Positions 35,492 to 44,534 are shown, numbered from the stretch's first letter. The stretch: DNA of 64,000 nucleotides from Thalassotalea sp. LPB0316 (GCF_014898095.1 NZ_CP062946.1:1240001-1304000); one strand, 5' to 3'. Numbers and translations: made by a program. The notes: generated by a model from the letters alone, not told the origin.

Positions 35492-36895
35492 ATGCTAGCC
35501 ATGCAAAAAAAATTAACCAATAGTTTTTACATGTTGTTGTCGTTACCCGCCACGGCAATGGGCTTTGCTTTGTCGGTGCAAATCTCGGCACTTAGTTGGA
35601 TTTTAACAACACAGTATGGTTTAGATATTCACGAAGTTGGCCTAGTTTGGGCGGCAGGCCCTATTGCAGGTATTTTAGGGCAAGTAATCGTGGGGATTAT
35701 TAGTGATAAAGTGTGGTTCTGGAACGGCCGACGTCGCCCGTTTATTTTAATTGGTGGCGTGATAGCTGGCTTAATGCTTTTGGCGTTACCCAATATTGAT
35801 ATTGTTTCTTCAAGCTTGGGCTTGTCAGGTATTTTAGGGGTGGCAATTGCGATAGCGTTAGCCTTAGATTTATCGATAAACGTTAGCTTTAATCCGACGC
35901 GAGCACTTATTGCTGATGTTACACCAGAAGGTGAGGAGCGCACAAAAGGCTATACTTGGATGCAAACCGTTTCTGGGTCATTTGGCGTTTTAGCCTACGC
36001 GATAGGGGCTGCTTGGGGCAATTATGCCTTAATATACTTTGGTGCCGCCTTGGTACTGGTATTGTCTTTAGTACCACCATTTTTTATTGAAGAGCCTAGA
36101 GAATTAACCAATCAAGCTGACGAACAAGATAATTATGGCCTGATTGATGTGATTAAAAATATCAGACCGCTTTGGGGGATATTAATTTATGATATTTATG
36201 CCCTCGGTTTGCAGTTGTCAGGCGTTAAAGTGGCGCATTATTGGGCGGAAGCTATTGCTGGCTTGATCACCCTTGTATTGGTGATACAAACGATTAGCGC
36301 ACGAGAGCAAACCGATACACCCACTAATCAAACAGGCTTTGCAAAAGTGTTAGCGGCCCATTCATTTAGCTGGATTGGCGTGCAAACCATGTTTGTTTTT
36401 ATCATCGCCTTTTTACAAGACAAAATGCCAAGTGTTAGTGATGACGATTTGGGTAAAGTGATTGCCACCAGTTTCCTGATTTTAAGCATTACTGCGGCTT
36501 TCTTGCCTGCCTTGGTTTTAGAGCCCGTTGCTAAGAAAATTGGTCGCGTTAAAACTCACACATATTGCTTAGCGACTATGGCGATTGCTTATGGTTTGGT
36601 CGCATACCTCGGTCATGAAAAAGTCAATTTATACGTGTTGATGGCAATTTTAGGGATTGGCTGGTCATCGATTATTAGTTTGCCGTTCGCGATTATGTCG
36701 GAAAAAGTTAATCAAGCACAGATGGGGTTATATATGGGGCTGTTTAATTTGTCAGTCGTTTTACCGCAGCTGTTGGTGAGCTTAGGCGTTGGCTTGTTTA
36801 TTTCCAAGGTTGCCGATAAGAGTATTGTTTTTCAAGTAAGCGCCATTGCACTTGCGATATCGGCGTTGGTGTGGACTAAGGTGAGAGAGAAATAG
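35492..36895 (+). CDS. SLC45-type MFS sugar transporter (maltose/glucoside importer)
   Basis: This 467-residue inner-membrane transporter has about 12 hydrophobic helices. The loop motif WNGRRRPFILIGG is typical of the SLC45/sucrose-maltose (GPH-like) branch of the major facilitator superfamily, as is NPTRALIADVTPE later on. Bacterial members in TonB-receptor starch loci import maltose or maltodextrin by proton symport. It is the last gene of the halogenase-like operon. A second ATG three codons in is equally possible as the start. It supplies the inner-membrane step that the rest of the locus lacks. Confidence 0.88.
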   Translation: MLAMQKKLTNSFYMLLSLPATAMGFALSVQISALSWILTTQYGLDIHEVGLVWAAGPIAGILGQVIVGIISDKVWFWNGRRRPFILIGGVIAGLMLLALPNIDIVSSSLGLSGILGVAIAIALALDLSINVSFNPTRALIADVTPEGEERTKGYTWMQTVSGSFGVLAYAIGAAWGNYALIYFGAALVLVLSLVPPFFIEEPRELTNQADEQDNYGLIDVIKNIRPLWGILIYDIYALGLQLSGVKVAHYWAEAIAGLITLVLVIQTISAREQTDTPTNQTGFAKVLAAHSFSWIGVQTMFVFIIAFLQDKMPSVSDDDLGKVIATSFLILSITAAFLPALVLEPVAKKIGRVKTHTYCLATMAIAYGLVAYLGHEKVNLYVLMAILGIGWSSIISLPFAIMSEKVNQAQMGLYMGLFNLSVVLPQLLVSLGVGLFISKVADKSIVFQVSAIALAISALVWTKVREK

Positions 36896-36943
36896 GTTAG
36901 TCGTGATTTACACGTTCAACTTTCGTCACTCCTGCCACAATCC

Positions 36944-37031
36944 AACGTCATTGACGCCTCCACCCAACGTCATTGACGCCTCCACCCAACGTCATTCCCG
37001 CCACTACCCAACGTCATTCCCGCGGTCTCTT
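36944..37031. repeat. 22-bp tandem repeats (four units)
   Basis: AACGTCATT recurs at 36944, 36966, 36988 and 37010, each 22 bp apart. The first two units continue as GACGCCTCCACCC and the third as CCCGCCACTACCC. The last unit runs into the 135-bp array. The core is a variant of GTCATTCCCGC repeats common in bacterial REP-like elements. Confidence 0.8.
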
Positions 37032-37384
37032 AGGCGGGAATCTCAAGCAGTAAATTCAATGAGATCCCCAATAACAGCATTTGGGGATGACGGAGTGTTC
37101 TATTGGGGATGACGATAAATAAACTGTCATTCTCGCTACTACCCAACGTCATTCCCGCGGTCTCTTAGGCGGGAATCTCAAGCAGTAAATTCAATGAGAT
37201 CCCCAATAACAGCATTTGGGGATGACGGAGTGGTCTATAGGGGATGACGATAAATAAACTGTCATTCCCGCCACTACCCAACGTCATTCCCGCGGTCTCT
37301 TAGGCGGGAATCTCAAGCAGTAAATTCAATGAGATCCCCAATAACAGCATTTGGATATGACGGAGTGTTCTATTGGGGATGACG
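36991..37384. repeat. 135-bp tandem repeat, about 2.9 copies, REP-like hairpins
   Basis: Units begin at 36991, 37126 and 37261 and are nearly identical. Each holds two hairpins. ATTCCCGC pairs with GCGGGAAT around GTCTCTTAG, and ATCCCCA pairs with TGGGGAT around an AACAGCAT loop region. Each ends with GGGGATGACGGAG-type 22-bp sub-repeats. High identity between units points to recent duplication. Confidence 0.85.
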
Positions 37385-37475
37385 GAGTGGTCTATACGGG
37401 ATGACGGATTGGGCTATAGGGGCGGAGTAGTTTATCGGCAGTCACGGAGTGCTCGACAAAGGAGACAGAGTACCT

Positions 37476-38228
37476 TTAGTCTTTTTTCTTCTTACCCAAT
37501 CGCTCCAACACTTTATCCATGTGTAAACGGAAGTTTTTCTCATCTTTACTTTCGCCACAACCAAAGCTAGAAACAGCTTTGTGATCTAAGCCTAAATAAG
37601 ATAAATCTTCAACTAAGGTACAGTTGCCGTTATCGCCCTTGATAATATCAAAATTACCGATATTTGACGTTGCTCGCTTGTCCTTTTCATCTTGCGTGAG
37701 CGGGACAACAGATTCAGGCACAGGCAGGTGCTTACCTGACATCACATCACCTTGACGATAACTTTGATACTCATTAAATGCTTGCTGTATATGTTGATCT
37801 TGAATTTGTTGCTTGAGATCGAATAATTGTGCGCGAACAGAGCCCTTGGCTATAGCTGGTGGTTTGATTGAGGGGATGTCAACAATCTGAGATTGCTGCT
37901 CTCGATTTTCCTGCTGTACTGGGGTAACTGCAGGTTCTGTAATATCAAGCTCGGTGATTTGTTCAACTTGCTTAGGTTCGCTTTTGGCTTGAGTATCTTC
38001 TTTTGGGGTAATTGCAGGTGGAGTCTTAACTGTTATAGGTTTTGGCACATATAGGTAGCTCTTTATCGGTGTTACATCTTGTTTATCTTTATGTTCATTG
38101 GGTAGATAAAACGACTGCATACTCAACAAAAGCACTAAGCCAAGATGGATAGTCAAGGTAAATAAAATCGCTTTACTATGCTGCTTTAACTCGGCAAATT
38201 GCAATCTACTCTCCCTGATTGCTGACAT
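37476..38228 (-). CDS. Pro-rich, TonB-like membrane-anchored protein of unknown function
   Basis: This 250-residue protein has one N-terminal membrane helix (AILFTLTIHLGLVLLLSM, about 19-36). A Pro/Lys/Glu-rich periplasmic stretch (about 50-125) follows, then a C-terminal part with two Cys (NGNCTL and SFGCGE) and a Lys-rich end. The N-terminal layout is that of TonB/TolA-type transducers, but no TonB C-terminal domain can be seen. The two Cys may form a disulfide. Function is unknown. It stands alone on -, ends at the repeat array, and is divergent from yacL. Confidence 0.65.
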   Translation of the reverse strand: MSAIRESRLQFAELKQHSKAILFTLTIHLGLVLLLSMQSFYLPNEHKDKQDVTPIKSYLYVPKPITVKTPPAITPKEDTQAKSEPKQVEQITELDITEPAVTPVQQENREQQSQIVDIPSIKPPAIAKGSVRAQLFDLKQQIQDQHIQQAFNEYQSYRQGDVMSGKHLPVPESVVPLTQDEKDKRATSNIGNFDIIKGDNGNCTLVEDLSYLGLDHKAVSSFGCGESKDEKNFRLHMDKVLERLGKKKKD

Positions 38229-38385
38229 ATTTAATGAATACCAATAGACCTATAGACTGTCGCTAAGTTCATTTTGCGAAAATAATTTATTGTCTGTTAA
38301 TTAACTATATAAGTCGTTGATTTAGAAAAGCCAGAAAAGCTTTGCTACACTTAAGCATTAGCATCATTAATGACCATCAAATTTC

Positions 38386-38760
38386 ATGGAATATCAATTT
38401 TCACATGATACAACGTCTGGCAACTTTCGGGCGAAATTCAATACCGAACACCAAGTGTTTGGCCAATGGCTTGAAACTGAAATTGGCAGCAACCAAGCAA
38501 ACCTTTCAAAAGTCTTAAAAATGTTAGACGGTGTGGCCCATACTCATCAGCAAGATATTAAATATGTTGGTCATCAATATACCTTGGTCCTGTCTAATGA
38601 AGATGCCATTATCGCGCTTAATGCAAGTCTAGAAGGCGAAGAAATGTCGGAAAACCTCGCAGAGCAAGCGTTAGAGTTTGACGAAACAGAATCAGCCATG
38701 TGTGGCATTGACGACTTTCATCAATTAATGCTTGCTTGGGCAAACTTTCTTACAAAATAA
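38386..38760 (+). CDS. yacL: YacL family protein (UPF0231)
   Basis: This 124-residue protein aligns by eye with E. coli YacL along its length. It shares the MEYQFSHD start, GQWLETEI, the GHQYTL segment, the acidic EGEEM region and a CGIDDFHQLMLAWANFL end matching CGVEDFLQ. YacL is a small cytoplasmic protein of unknown role. It lies between the divergent TonB-like gene and an RND operon, with an 84-bp gap before the latter, so it is likely a separate transcript. Confidence 0.88.
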   Translation: MEYQFSHDTTSGNFRAKFNTEHQVFGQWLETEIGSNQANLSKVLKMLDGVAHTHQQDIKYVGHQYTLVLSNEDAIIALNASLEGEEMSENLAEQALEFDETESAMCGIDDFHQLMLAWANFLTK

Positions 38761-38844
38761 ATCGTATCTCGTTTTGTATTTTGCGTTAAAGTACGCATAG
38801 AAAATAATAACTTACAGATTATTTTAATAATTAGGTATTTTACG

Positions 38845-40146
38845 ATGACACCTCCTGTTACGTCACCAACAGAGCAAACGAAACCAGAAAAACAGCGAAA
38901 AATGGTGCAACTGCGCTTTGTGCTTTGGCCTATCGCTATTATTGTTGCTGCAATTGTTTTATTAGGGGTTATGGGCGCATTAGCCCCTAAACCTGAGAAA
39001 AAGCCTTTTACCGTTAAAGCACCTCTGGTTGAAGTGCAGGATATAACGTCGAGCGATGTGCAATTCGTCATTGCCAGTCAAGGCAGTGTATTGCCGCGTA
39101 CCGAAACGGTGATTGTCTCGGAGGTTAGCGGCCAAGTTGTTAGTGTGTCAGATAAATTCATCGCCGGTGGCTTTTTCAAAAAAGGGGAGCAGTTGCTATC
39201 GATCAACGATATCGATTATCAGGTGGCATTGCTTCAGGCTAAAGCCAGATTACACGTTGCCGAAGCGGCACTGATGGAAGAAAAAGCGCGTGTTGAACAA
39301 GCTAAAGAAGAGTGGGGTTTAACAGGTAAATCTTTGAGTGACGCTCCTGCATTGGCGCTGAGAAAACCACAACTGCAAAAAGCTAAGGCCGATTTAGAAG
39401 CGGCTCAAGCAGATGTTCAAGCGGCCCAAATTAAACTCGAGAGAACGAAAATCGTCGCACCATATGATGCAATGTTAAAGACTAAGCACTTAGATATAGG
39501 TCAGTTTGTTGGCGTGGGTGGCCAAATCGCTACAACATTTGCGGTAGATTATGCTGAAATTCGTTTACCGGTAAAATTCCAAGATATCGACTTTCTCTCG
39601 TTACCTAAGATTAATAACACAGATGCACTCCAAGGTTCGCGCGTTGACTTACATATTGATGTACTAGGTCAGCAGCAAACTTGGCAGGCTCAGTTAGCTC
39701 GATATGAAGGTGTTGTTGATATGAACTCGCGGGTCCATTACGTAGTGGCACAAGTGGATGATCCCTATAACCTGTTTAGCGAAAACAGACCTTATGAGCT
39801 GCGCGTTGGTACTTTCGTCAATGGTGATATTTATGGTAAAACCGTAACCGATATCACCGCAATCCCCCGTGCTGCAGTGCGTGGTGCAAACAGTGTTCAC
39901 CTTGTTACCAGTAAAAATACCTTAGATGTTCGCGAAATTGACATTTTACGTGGTGATGCAAACTACGTTTATACGCGCGATAAGTTTGCTCCTGATGAGC
40001 GCTTAATTCTGACCAAACTTGAGTTACCTGTTAACGGTATGGATTTGCGCGTGGTTAATGATCAATCGCCAACCGGTATTGAGCAGGATAGCGCGCAAAC
40101 AGACGTGAACAATAACGTATCAGTAAACGGTGAAACTAATGACTAA
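38845..40146 (+). CDS. RND efflux periplasmic adaptor (HlyD/MdtA family)
   Basis: This 433-residue membrane-fusion protein links an RND pump to an outer-membrane channel. It has an N-terminal anchor (FVLWPIAIIVAAIVLLGVMGAL). A lipoyl-like half-motif (VSEVSGQVVSVSDKFIAGGFFKKGEQLLSIND) follows, then an Ala/Glu/Lys-rich coiled-coil hairpin (about 127-200) and the second lipoyl half (KIVAPYDAMLKTKHLDIGQFV). The 3' end overlaps the pump gene by 8 to 17 bp, depending on the start chosen for the pump. No outer-membrane factor gene is adjacent, so a shared TolC is presumed. Substrate unknown. Confidence 0.9.
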   Translation: MTPPVTSPTEQTKPEKQRKMVQLRFVLWPIAIIVAAIVLLGVMGALAPKPEKKPFTVKAPLVEVQDITSSDVQFVIASQGSVLPRTETVIVSEVSGQVVSVSDKFIAGGFFKKGEQLLSINDIDYQVALLQAKARLHVAEAALMEEKARVEQAKEEWGLTGKSLSDAPALALRKPQLQKAKADLEAAQADVQAAQIKLERTKIVAPYDAMLKTKHLDIGQFVGVGGQIATTFAVDYAEIRLPVKFQDIDFLSLPKINNTDALQGSRVDLHIDVLGQQQTWQAQLARYEGVVDMNSRVHYVVAQVDDPYNLFSENRPYELRVGTFVNGDIYGKTVTDITAIPRAAVRGANSVHLVTSKNTLDVREIDILRGDANYVYTRDKFAPDERLILTKLELPVNGMDLRVVNDQSPTGIEQDSAQTDVNNNVSVNGETND

Positions 40147-43100
40147 CCCCGGAGAAAAGCGCTCAACCGGCATTATCGCTTGGTTTACCTATAACAGTGT
40201 CGCCGCCAACTTATTGATGGTACTGATCATTGTTTCTGGCTTTATGTCTTATTTGTCGATCAACAAAAAAATGTTTCCGGAATTTAGCCCGAATACTATT
40301 CAAGTTGTCGTGCCACATTTAGGCGCAGCACCGGAAGAAGTAGAGCTTGCCGTTGTGCTAAAAGTTGAAGAGGCATTAGACGACATTGAAGGGATTAAGA
40401 AAATCACTTCAACCGCCAATGAAGGTGTGGGAGTTGTGGTTATTGAGTTGCAGTCGGGCTACTCACTCGATGAAAAGCTCAATGAAGTTCAGACTCAAGT
40501 CGACAGTATTACAACCTTTCCCGAGCAAGCAGAAAAACCGGTTATTTCAAAGCAAGAGTTCAAGGGCCAAGTGATGTGGTTGTCGCTGCGCGGCAATATG
40601 GATAGGCACACTCGCCAGACCATGGCACAAAATATTCGCGATGAAATTATGGCCTTACCCGGTGTTAATACGGCAGAAGTGGTTGGCTCTAGAGACTATG
40701 AAATTAGCGTTGAAGTATCAGAAGAAAAGCTCCTGCAATACGGTTTGACCTTTGAGCAAATTGGTCAAGCGATACGCGCCTCGTCAATTGACTTACCCGG
40801 TGGCCGGATCAAAGCATCTAGCGGTGATATCTCGGTACGCGCACAAGGTCAGGCATATACTGGGCAGGAATATGCCAACCTAGTGTTGCGCACCAACCCT
40901 GATGGCACGCATTTGCGTTTAGGTGATGTCGCTAACGTGGTTGATGGCTTTGTTGAAACGGAAGATTTCGCCACTTTTGATGGCGAGCAAACGTCAAGCA
41001 TTATGGTGCAATCAACGGGTAATCAAAATGATTTGGAAATCGCTAAGCAGGTTCGCGCTTATGTTGATGAAAAATCAGCTAATCTACCAAATGGCGTAAA
41101 ATTAACTATATGGGGTGATTCATCGTATTACCTCGATGCTCGCCTTGATATGATGTTTAGTAACTTAGCCCTGGGTGCGTTACTTGTATTTTGTGTCTTA
41201 ACGCTATTTTTACGGGTAAAAGTCGCTTTTTGGGTGATGTTAGGAATTCCAATCAGTTTCTTTGGCGCCTTTGCGTTAATGCCATTAGGTGGCGAGTGGG
41301 CAGTGTCGGTTAACTTAATCAGTTTATTCGCCTTTATCATGGTGTTAGGGATAGTGGTTGATGACGCGATTGTTATCGGCGAGAGTATCTATTCTGAAAT
41401 CGGTAAAAAAGGCCATTCAACAGAAAATGTCATTCAAGGAACGATGAGAGTAGCGATGCCGGCAACCTTTGGCGTTTTAACCACCATTGCTGCCTTTGCC
41501 CCACTATTATTTATCGATGCAACGTTTGCCGCATTCTTTCGGGCAATCGCTTTGGTCGTTACGTATTGTTTGATCTTCTCGTTAATTGAGTCGAAGTGGA
41601 TATTGCCTGCTCATTTAGCCCACATGAAGTACGTGCCGTTGACTGAGCAAAACGCCAACTGGTTTGAACGCAAGCAAATGGCTTTCAAACACGGCCTTAA
41701 TAAGTTTATTCAAAACAAATATTTACCGTTATTACAAAAAGCGCTCCGCGCGCGCTACACCACTATGGCGGTGTTTTTTGCCATGTTATTAGTGTCGATT
41801 GGTTTAATCGCTAGCTCTTTGGTGAAGGTAGAAGTATTCCCGAATGTGCCAAGTGACTTTATTCAAGCAAACCTAGAAATGGTTGACGGCTCATCGGTTG
41901 CCGATCGCAATAAAGCGGCTGAAAAAGTACTACTGGCGGCTGAAAAAATTGCTCAAAATTATAAAAGTAGTGAAGGTGAAAGCATTATCAAGCACACCAT
42001 GCTCTTTACCGGTGGTAATAACAACGCTACGTTTTTACTTGAGTTGGTTAAACCTGAATATCGAGACTTAACCTCATATGATGTTGAAAAAATTTGGCGT
42101 CAAGAGGTGGGTGAAATTCCAGGAGTTCGCGAATTGCGACTCTTTGCCGGCACCAATACAGGCGGTGGGGCCGCACTAGAGTTTCAATTGTCAGGCCGAA
42201 ACGACGCAGACTTAGAAGCTGCCTCAACCCAAATTGAAGACAAGCTTACCGAATACGATGGCGTATATGATGTTCGCAGTTCATTTAGCCGAGGAGTTCA
42301 GGAAATCAAACTCAATATCAAGCCTGAAGCTGAAGTGTTAGGATTGAAATTGAGCGACTTGGCAAGCCAGGTTCGGCAGGCGTTTTATGGCTTAGAGGCG
42401 CAACGTATTCAGCGTGGCCGCGACGAACTTAAAGTCATGGTGCGCTACCCAGAAGAAGACAGATTGTCGATATCTGATCTTGAAAACATGTGGATTCGCA
42501 CACCAAGCGGTGAAAAGGTGCCGTTCTATCAAGTCGCCGATATTGCCATTGGTCAAAGTTACTCGACGATTACTCGAATCAATCAAAAGCGCACGATTAC
42601 CGTTTCAGCAGATATTGATAGCGACAAAGTTGAGTCGCGTGTTGTCCTCAAAGAAATGAATGAAGAAGTCATTCCTCAAATCTTAGCCAATTACTCAACG
42701 GTTGAATACGGTATGGAGGGGGCAAGTAAAGAACAAGCTGACTTCATGGCGCAACTTGGCGTTGCCTTAATTGGTGCGCTGTTTTTAATTTACGGCTTAA
42801 TAGCCATTCCAACCAAATCTTATATTCAGCCACTCGTTATTATGTCAGTGATCCCGTTTGGTATTATTGGCGCGATATGGGGGCATTTGCTGTTAGGTAA
42901 AACTGTTAATATGATGTCGATGTATGGATTTATCGCCCTAACAGGTGTTGTTGTAAATGACTCGTTGATTATGGTCGATTTTATTAACCGTGCAAAACAA
43001 CAGGGCATGAAGTTGATTGATGCAGTTTGTCAGGCAGGTACTCAGCGCTTTAGAGCGATCTTACTGACCTCATTAACCACCTTTTTTGGGGTGTTACCGC

Positions 43101-43288
43101 TGTACTTTGAAACGAGTTTACAGGCGCAATTTATTATCCCAATGGCGATAGCACTGGGCTTTGGTATTATTTTTGCGACGGTTATTACCTTGTTCTTGAT
43201 CCCATCTTTATATCTGATCAAAGAAGATTTACACAGCTTATTTAAGCGTTCAGCGCCAACCAACAAACTTGGGGTCAGAGTCAATTGA
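40139..43288 (+). CDS. RND family efflux permease (HAE1-like)
   Basis: This roughly 1,049-residue inner-membrane pump has the RND pattern of two six-helix sets and two large periplasmic loops. The first helix is AANLLMVLIIVSGFMSY. The proton-relay Asp pair is visible in IVVDDAIVIGE, with a matching second half at GVVVNDSLIMVDF. I prefer the ATG at 40139 over GTG at 40130. The last codons (GVRVN and TGA) are formed by the left half of a 28-bp palindrome that also occurs elsewhere in the window. It works with the adaptor upstream; substrate unknown. Confidence 0.92.
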   Translation: MTNPGEKRSTGIIAWFTYNSVAANLLMVLIIVSGFMSYLSINKKMFPEFSPNTIQVVVPHLGAAPEEVELAVVLKVEEALDDIEGIKKITSTANEGVGVVVIELQSGYSLDEKLNEVQTQVDSITTFPEQAEKPVISKQEFKGQVMWLSLRGNMDRHTRQTMAQNIRDEIMALPGVNTAEVVGSRDYEISVEVSEEKLLQYGLTFEQIGQAIRASSIDLPGGRIKASSGDISVRAQGQAYTGQEYANLVLRTNPDGTHLRLGDVANVVDGFVETEDFATFDGEQTSSIMVQSTGNQNDLEIAKQVRAYVDEKSANLPNGVKLTIWGDSSYYLDARLDMMFSNLALGALLVFCVLTLFLRVKVAFWVMLGIPISFFGAFALMPLGGEWAVSVNLISLFAFIMVLGIVVDDAIVIGESIYSEIGKKGHSTENVIQGTMRVAMPATFGVLTTIAAFAPLLFIDATFAAFFRAIALVVTYCLIFSLIESKWILPAHLAHMKYVPLTEQNANWFERKQMAFKHGLNKFIQNKYLPLLQKALRARYTTMAVFFAMLLVSIGLIASSLVKVEVFPNVPSDFIQANLEMVDGSSVADRNKAAEKVLLAAEKIAQNYKSSEGESIIKHTMLFTGGNNNATFLLELVKPEYRDLTSYDVEKIWRQEVGEIPGVRELRLFAGTNTGGGAALEFQLSGRNDADLEAASTQIEDKLTEYDGVYDVRSSFSRGVQEIKLNIKPEAEVLGLKLSDLASQVRQAFYGLEAQRIQRGRDELKVMVRYPEEDRLSISDLENMWIRTPSGEKVPFYQVADIAIGQSYSTITRINQKRTITVSADIDSDKVESRVVLKEMNEEVIPQILANYSTVEYGMEGASKEQADFMAQLGVALIGALFLIYGLIAIPTKSYIQPLVIMSVIPFGIIGAIWGHLLLGKTVNMMSMYGFIALTGVVVNDSLIMVDFINRAKQQGMKLIDAVCQAGTQRFRAILLTSLTTFFGVLPLYFETSLQAQFIIPMAIALGFGIIFATVITLFLIPSLYLIKEDLHSLFKRSAPTNKLGVRVN

Positions 43289-43298
43289 CTCTGACCCC
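43271..43298. repeat. 28-bp perfect palindrome, copy 1 (also acts as terminator)
   Basis: The palindrome opens GGGGTCAGAGTCAA and closes with its exact complement. It supplies the last codons and stop of the RND pump and is followed by TACCTTTTTATTT, so it can also terminate transcription. An identical copy is at 52051-52078. Confidence 0.85.
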
Positions 43299-43321
43299 TA
43301 CCTTTTTATTTGGAGAAGTAA

Positions 43322-44200
43322 ATGAAAGCGTGCGCCATTTTGTCGATGGATAACCTTGACGATTTTGAAGCATATGACGAATTGCTCATTGAGCCATTAG
43401 CGAAACTGGGTTGGCAAACGGAGTTTGTCTCGTGGCGAGCGCAACAAGTAGACTGGAACCAATTTGACGTAGTTATTATACGGACACCATGGGATTACCA
43501 AGACGACGCACCGGCGTTTTTGCAGGTACTCGCTGATATTGAGCAATCAAAAGCGATACTTGAAAATTCACTCGACATTGTTAAGTGGAACATTGATAAA
43601 CAATACTTGAAGTCGTTGGAGCAAAAAGGGGTACTAATCGTACCGAGCTTGTGGCGAGAGCAGCTCGACAAAACAGAAATAGCAGCGTTTTTCCAGTACT
43701 TTAATACGCAGCAATTGGTGATGAAGCCTCGCATTAGTGCCAATGCTGATAACACCTTTTGGCTGACACAAGCACAAGCTGAGCAGCGCGCTGATGAGCT
43801 CGTTGAGGTGTTTAAAGATAAGCCGTTTATTATTCAGCCATTTGTTGAAAGTGTAATCACCGAAGGTGAGTTTTCACTGTTTTACTTTGATGGCAAGTAC
43901 AGCCATGCCATCTTAAAAACGCCAAAGCCTGATGATTTTCGCGTTCAAGAAGAGCACGGTGGTCGCTTGAAAACTATTACACCTGAATTAGTATTAGTTG
44001 AGGCTGCGGAAAAAACACTACATGCAATCGATGAATTGCCAATGTACGCCCGTGTTGATTTTGTTCGCACTGATCAAGGGTTTGCTTTGATGGAAGCTGA
44101 ACTTATTGAGCCATCTTTATATTTTAATATGGATGATAAATCAGCACAGCGTTTTGCCGAGGCCTTTGTTGCACGAATGGCGAGGTTATATCAGTTATAG
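43322..44200 (+). CDS. ATP-grasp family ligase-like protein
   Basis: This 292-residue protein resembles single-domain ATP-grasp ligases of the RimK/DcsG-like group. Visible features are VVIIRTPWDYQ in the N-terminal domain, ENSLDIVKWNIDKQYL (ATP-grasp entry), QLVMKPRISANADNTFWL (nucleotide-binding lysine), FIIQPFVESVITEGEFSLFYFDGKYSHAILK and the metal-binding ALMEAELIEPSLYF. Such enzymes join a carboxylate to an amine via an acyl-phosphate; the substrate is unknown. It starts 33 bp after the pump gene, with GGAGAAGTAA before the ATG, and is followed by a small membrane protein. Confidence 0.82.
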   Translation: MKACAILSMDNLDDFEAYDELLIEPLAKLGWQTEFVSWRAQQVDWNQFDVVIIRTPWDYQDDAPAFLQVLADIEQSKAILENSLDIVKWNIDKQYLKSLEQKGVLIVPSLWREQLDKTEIAAFFQYFNTQQLVMKPRISANADNTFWLTQAQAEQRADELVEVFKDKPFIIQPFVESVITEGEFSLFYFDGKYSHAILKTPKPDDFRVQEEHGGRLKTITPELVLVEAAEKTLHAIDELPMYARVDFVRTDQGFALMEAELIEPSLYFNMDDKSAQRFAEAFVARMARLYQL

Positions 44201-44238
44201 CAAGGGAACTGATTTAGGGACAACTTACAGGAGTGAAT

Positions 44239-44526
44239 ATGGACAGCATTTATTGGCTGACAACGTTGATAATCGCGTTAATTATTGTCGCGTTATTAAA
44301 GTATCTAGCGTTCAAAAAAACAGTAAAGTATGTTTGTATTTTACTCCTTTCAGTACTCTCGCCTTACGTAATAGATATATACTACTGTAACGTTTTATCG
44401 CTTGGTTGTCAGGCTGATGCATTAGATGGCATTGGCTTTATCTTACGTACTTTCTTTGTTTGTTTATTTGTTTTTGTCATCGACCTAGTTGTCTCGAAAA
44501 TGACAAATCGTCAAGTAAGTAACTAA
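44239..44526 (+). CDS. Small membrane protein of unknown function
   Basis: This 95-residue protein is mostly hydrophobic, with about three helices (IYWLTTLIIALIIVALL, YVCILLLSVLSPYVI and ILRTFFVCLFVFVIDLVV) and several Cys. I chose ATG 44239 because AGGAG lies five bases upstream; GTG 44233 overlaps that site. No family is recognised. It is 38 bp after the ATP-grasp gene and converges with cpxA, eight bases from its stop. Confidence 0.65.
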   Translation: MDSIYWLTTLIIALIIVALLKYLAFKKTVKYVCILLLSVLSPYVIDIYYCNVLSLGCQADALDGIGFILRTFFVCLFVFVIDLVVSKMTNRQVSN

Positions 44527-44534
44527 TTAGACGT

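Larger units (their letters stand above)
36896..37475. other. Repeat-filled gap after the sugar transporter
   Basis: This 580-bp non-coding stretch is dominated by tandem repeats: a 22-bp array, then a 135-bp array, then degenerate 22-bp copies to about 37440. The open frames here are by-products of the repeats. It separates the starch locus from the convergent gene ending at 37476. Confidence 0.8.

Noticed and set aside
36903..37112. A 69-residue open frame in the repeats
   Set aside because: It is composed of the 22-bp and 135-bp repeats themselves; no ribosome site or coding signal.
36944..37384. A CRISPR-like array
   Set aside because: The units are adjacent tandem repeats (22 and 135 bp) with no unique spacers between them, and no cas gene is near.
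39694..39900. Reverse-strand open frames within the RND adaptor and pump genes (for example 39694-39900 and 43042-43284)
   Set aside because: They mirror well-supported genes in the other strand and lack their own ribosome sites and family matches.
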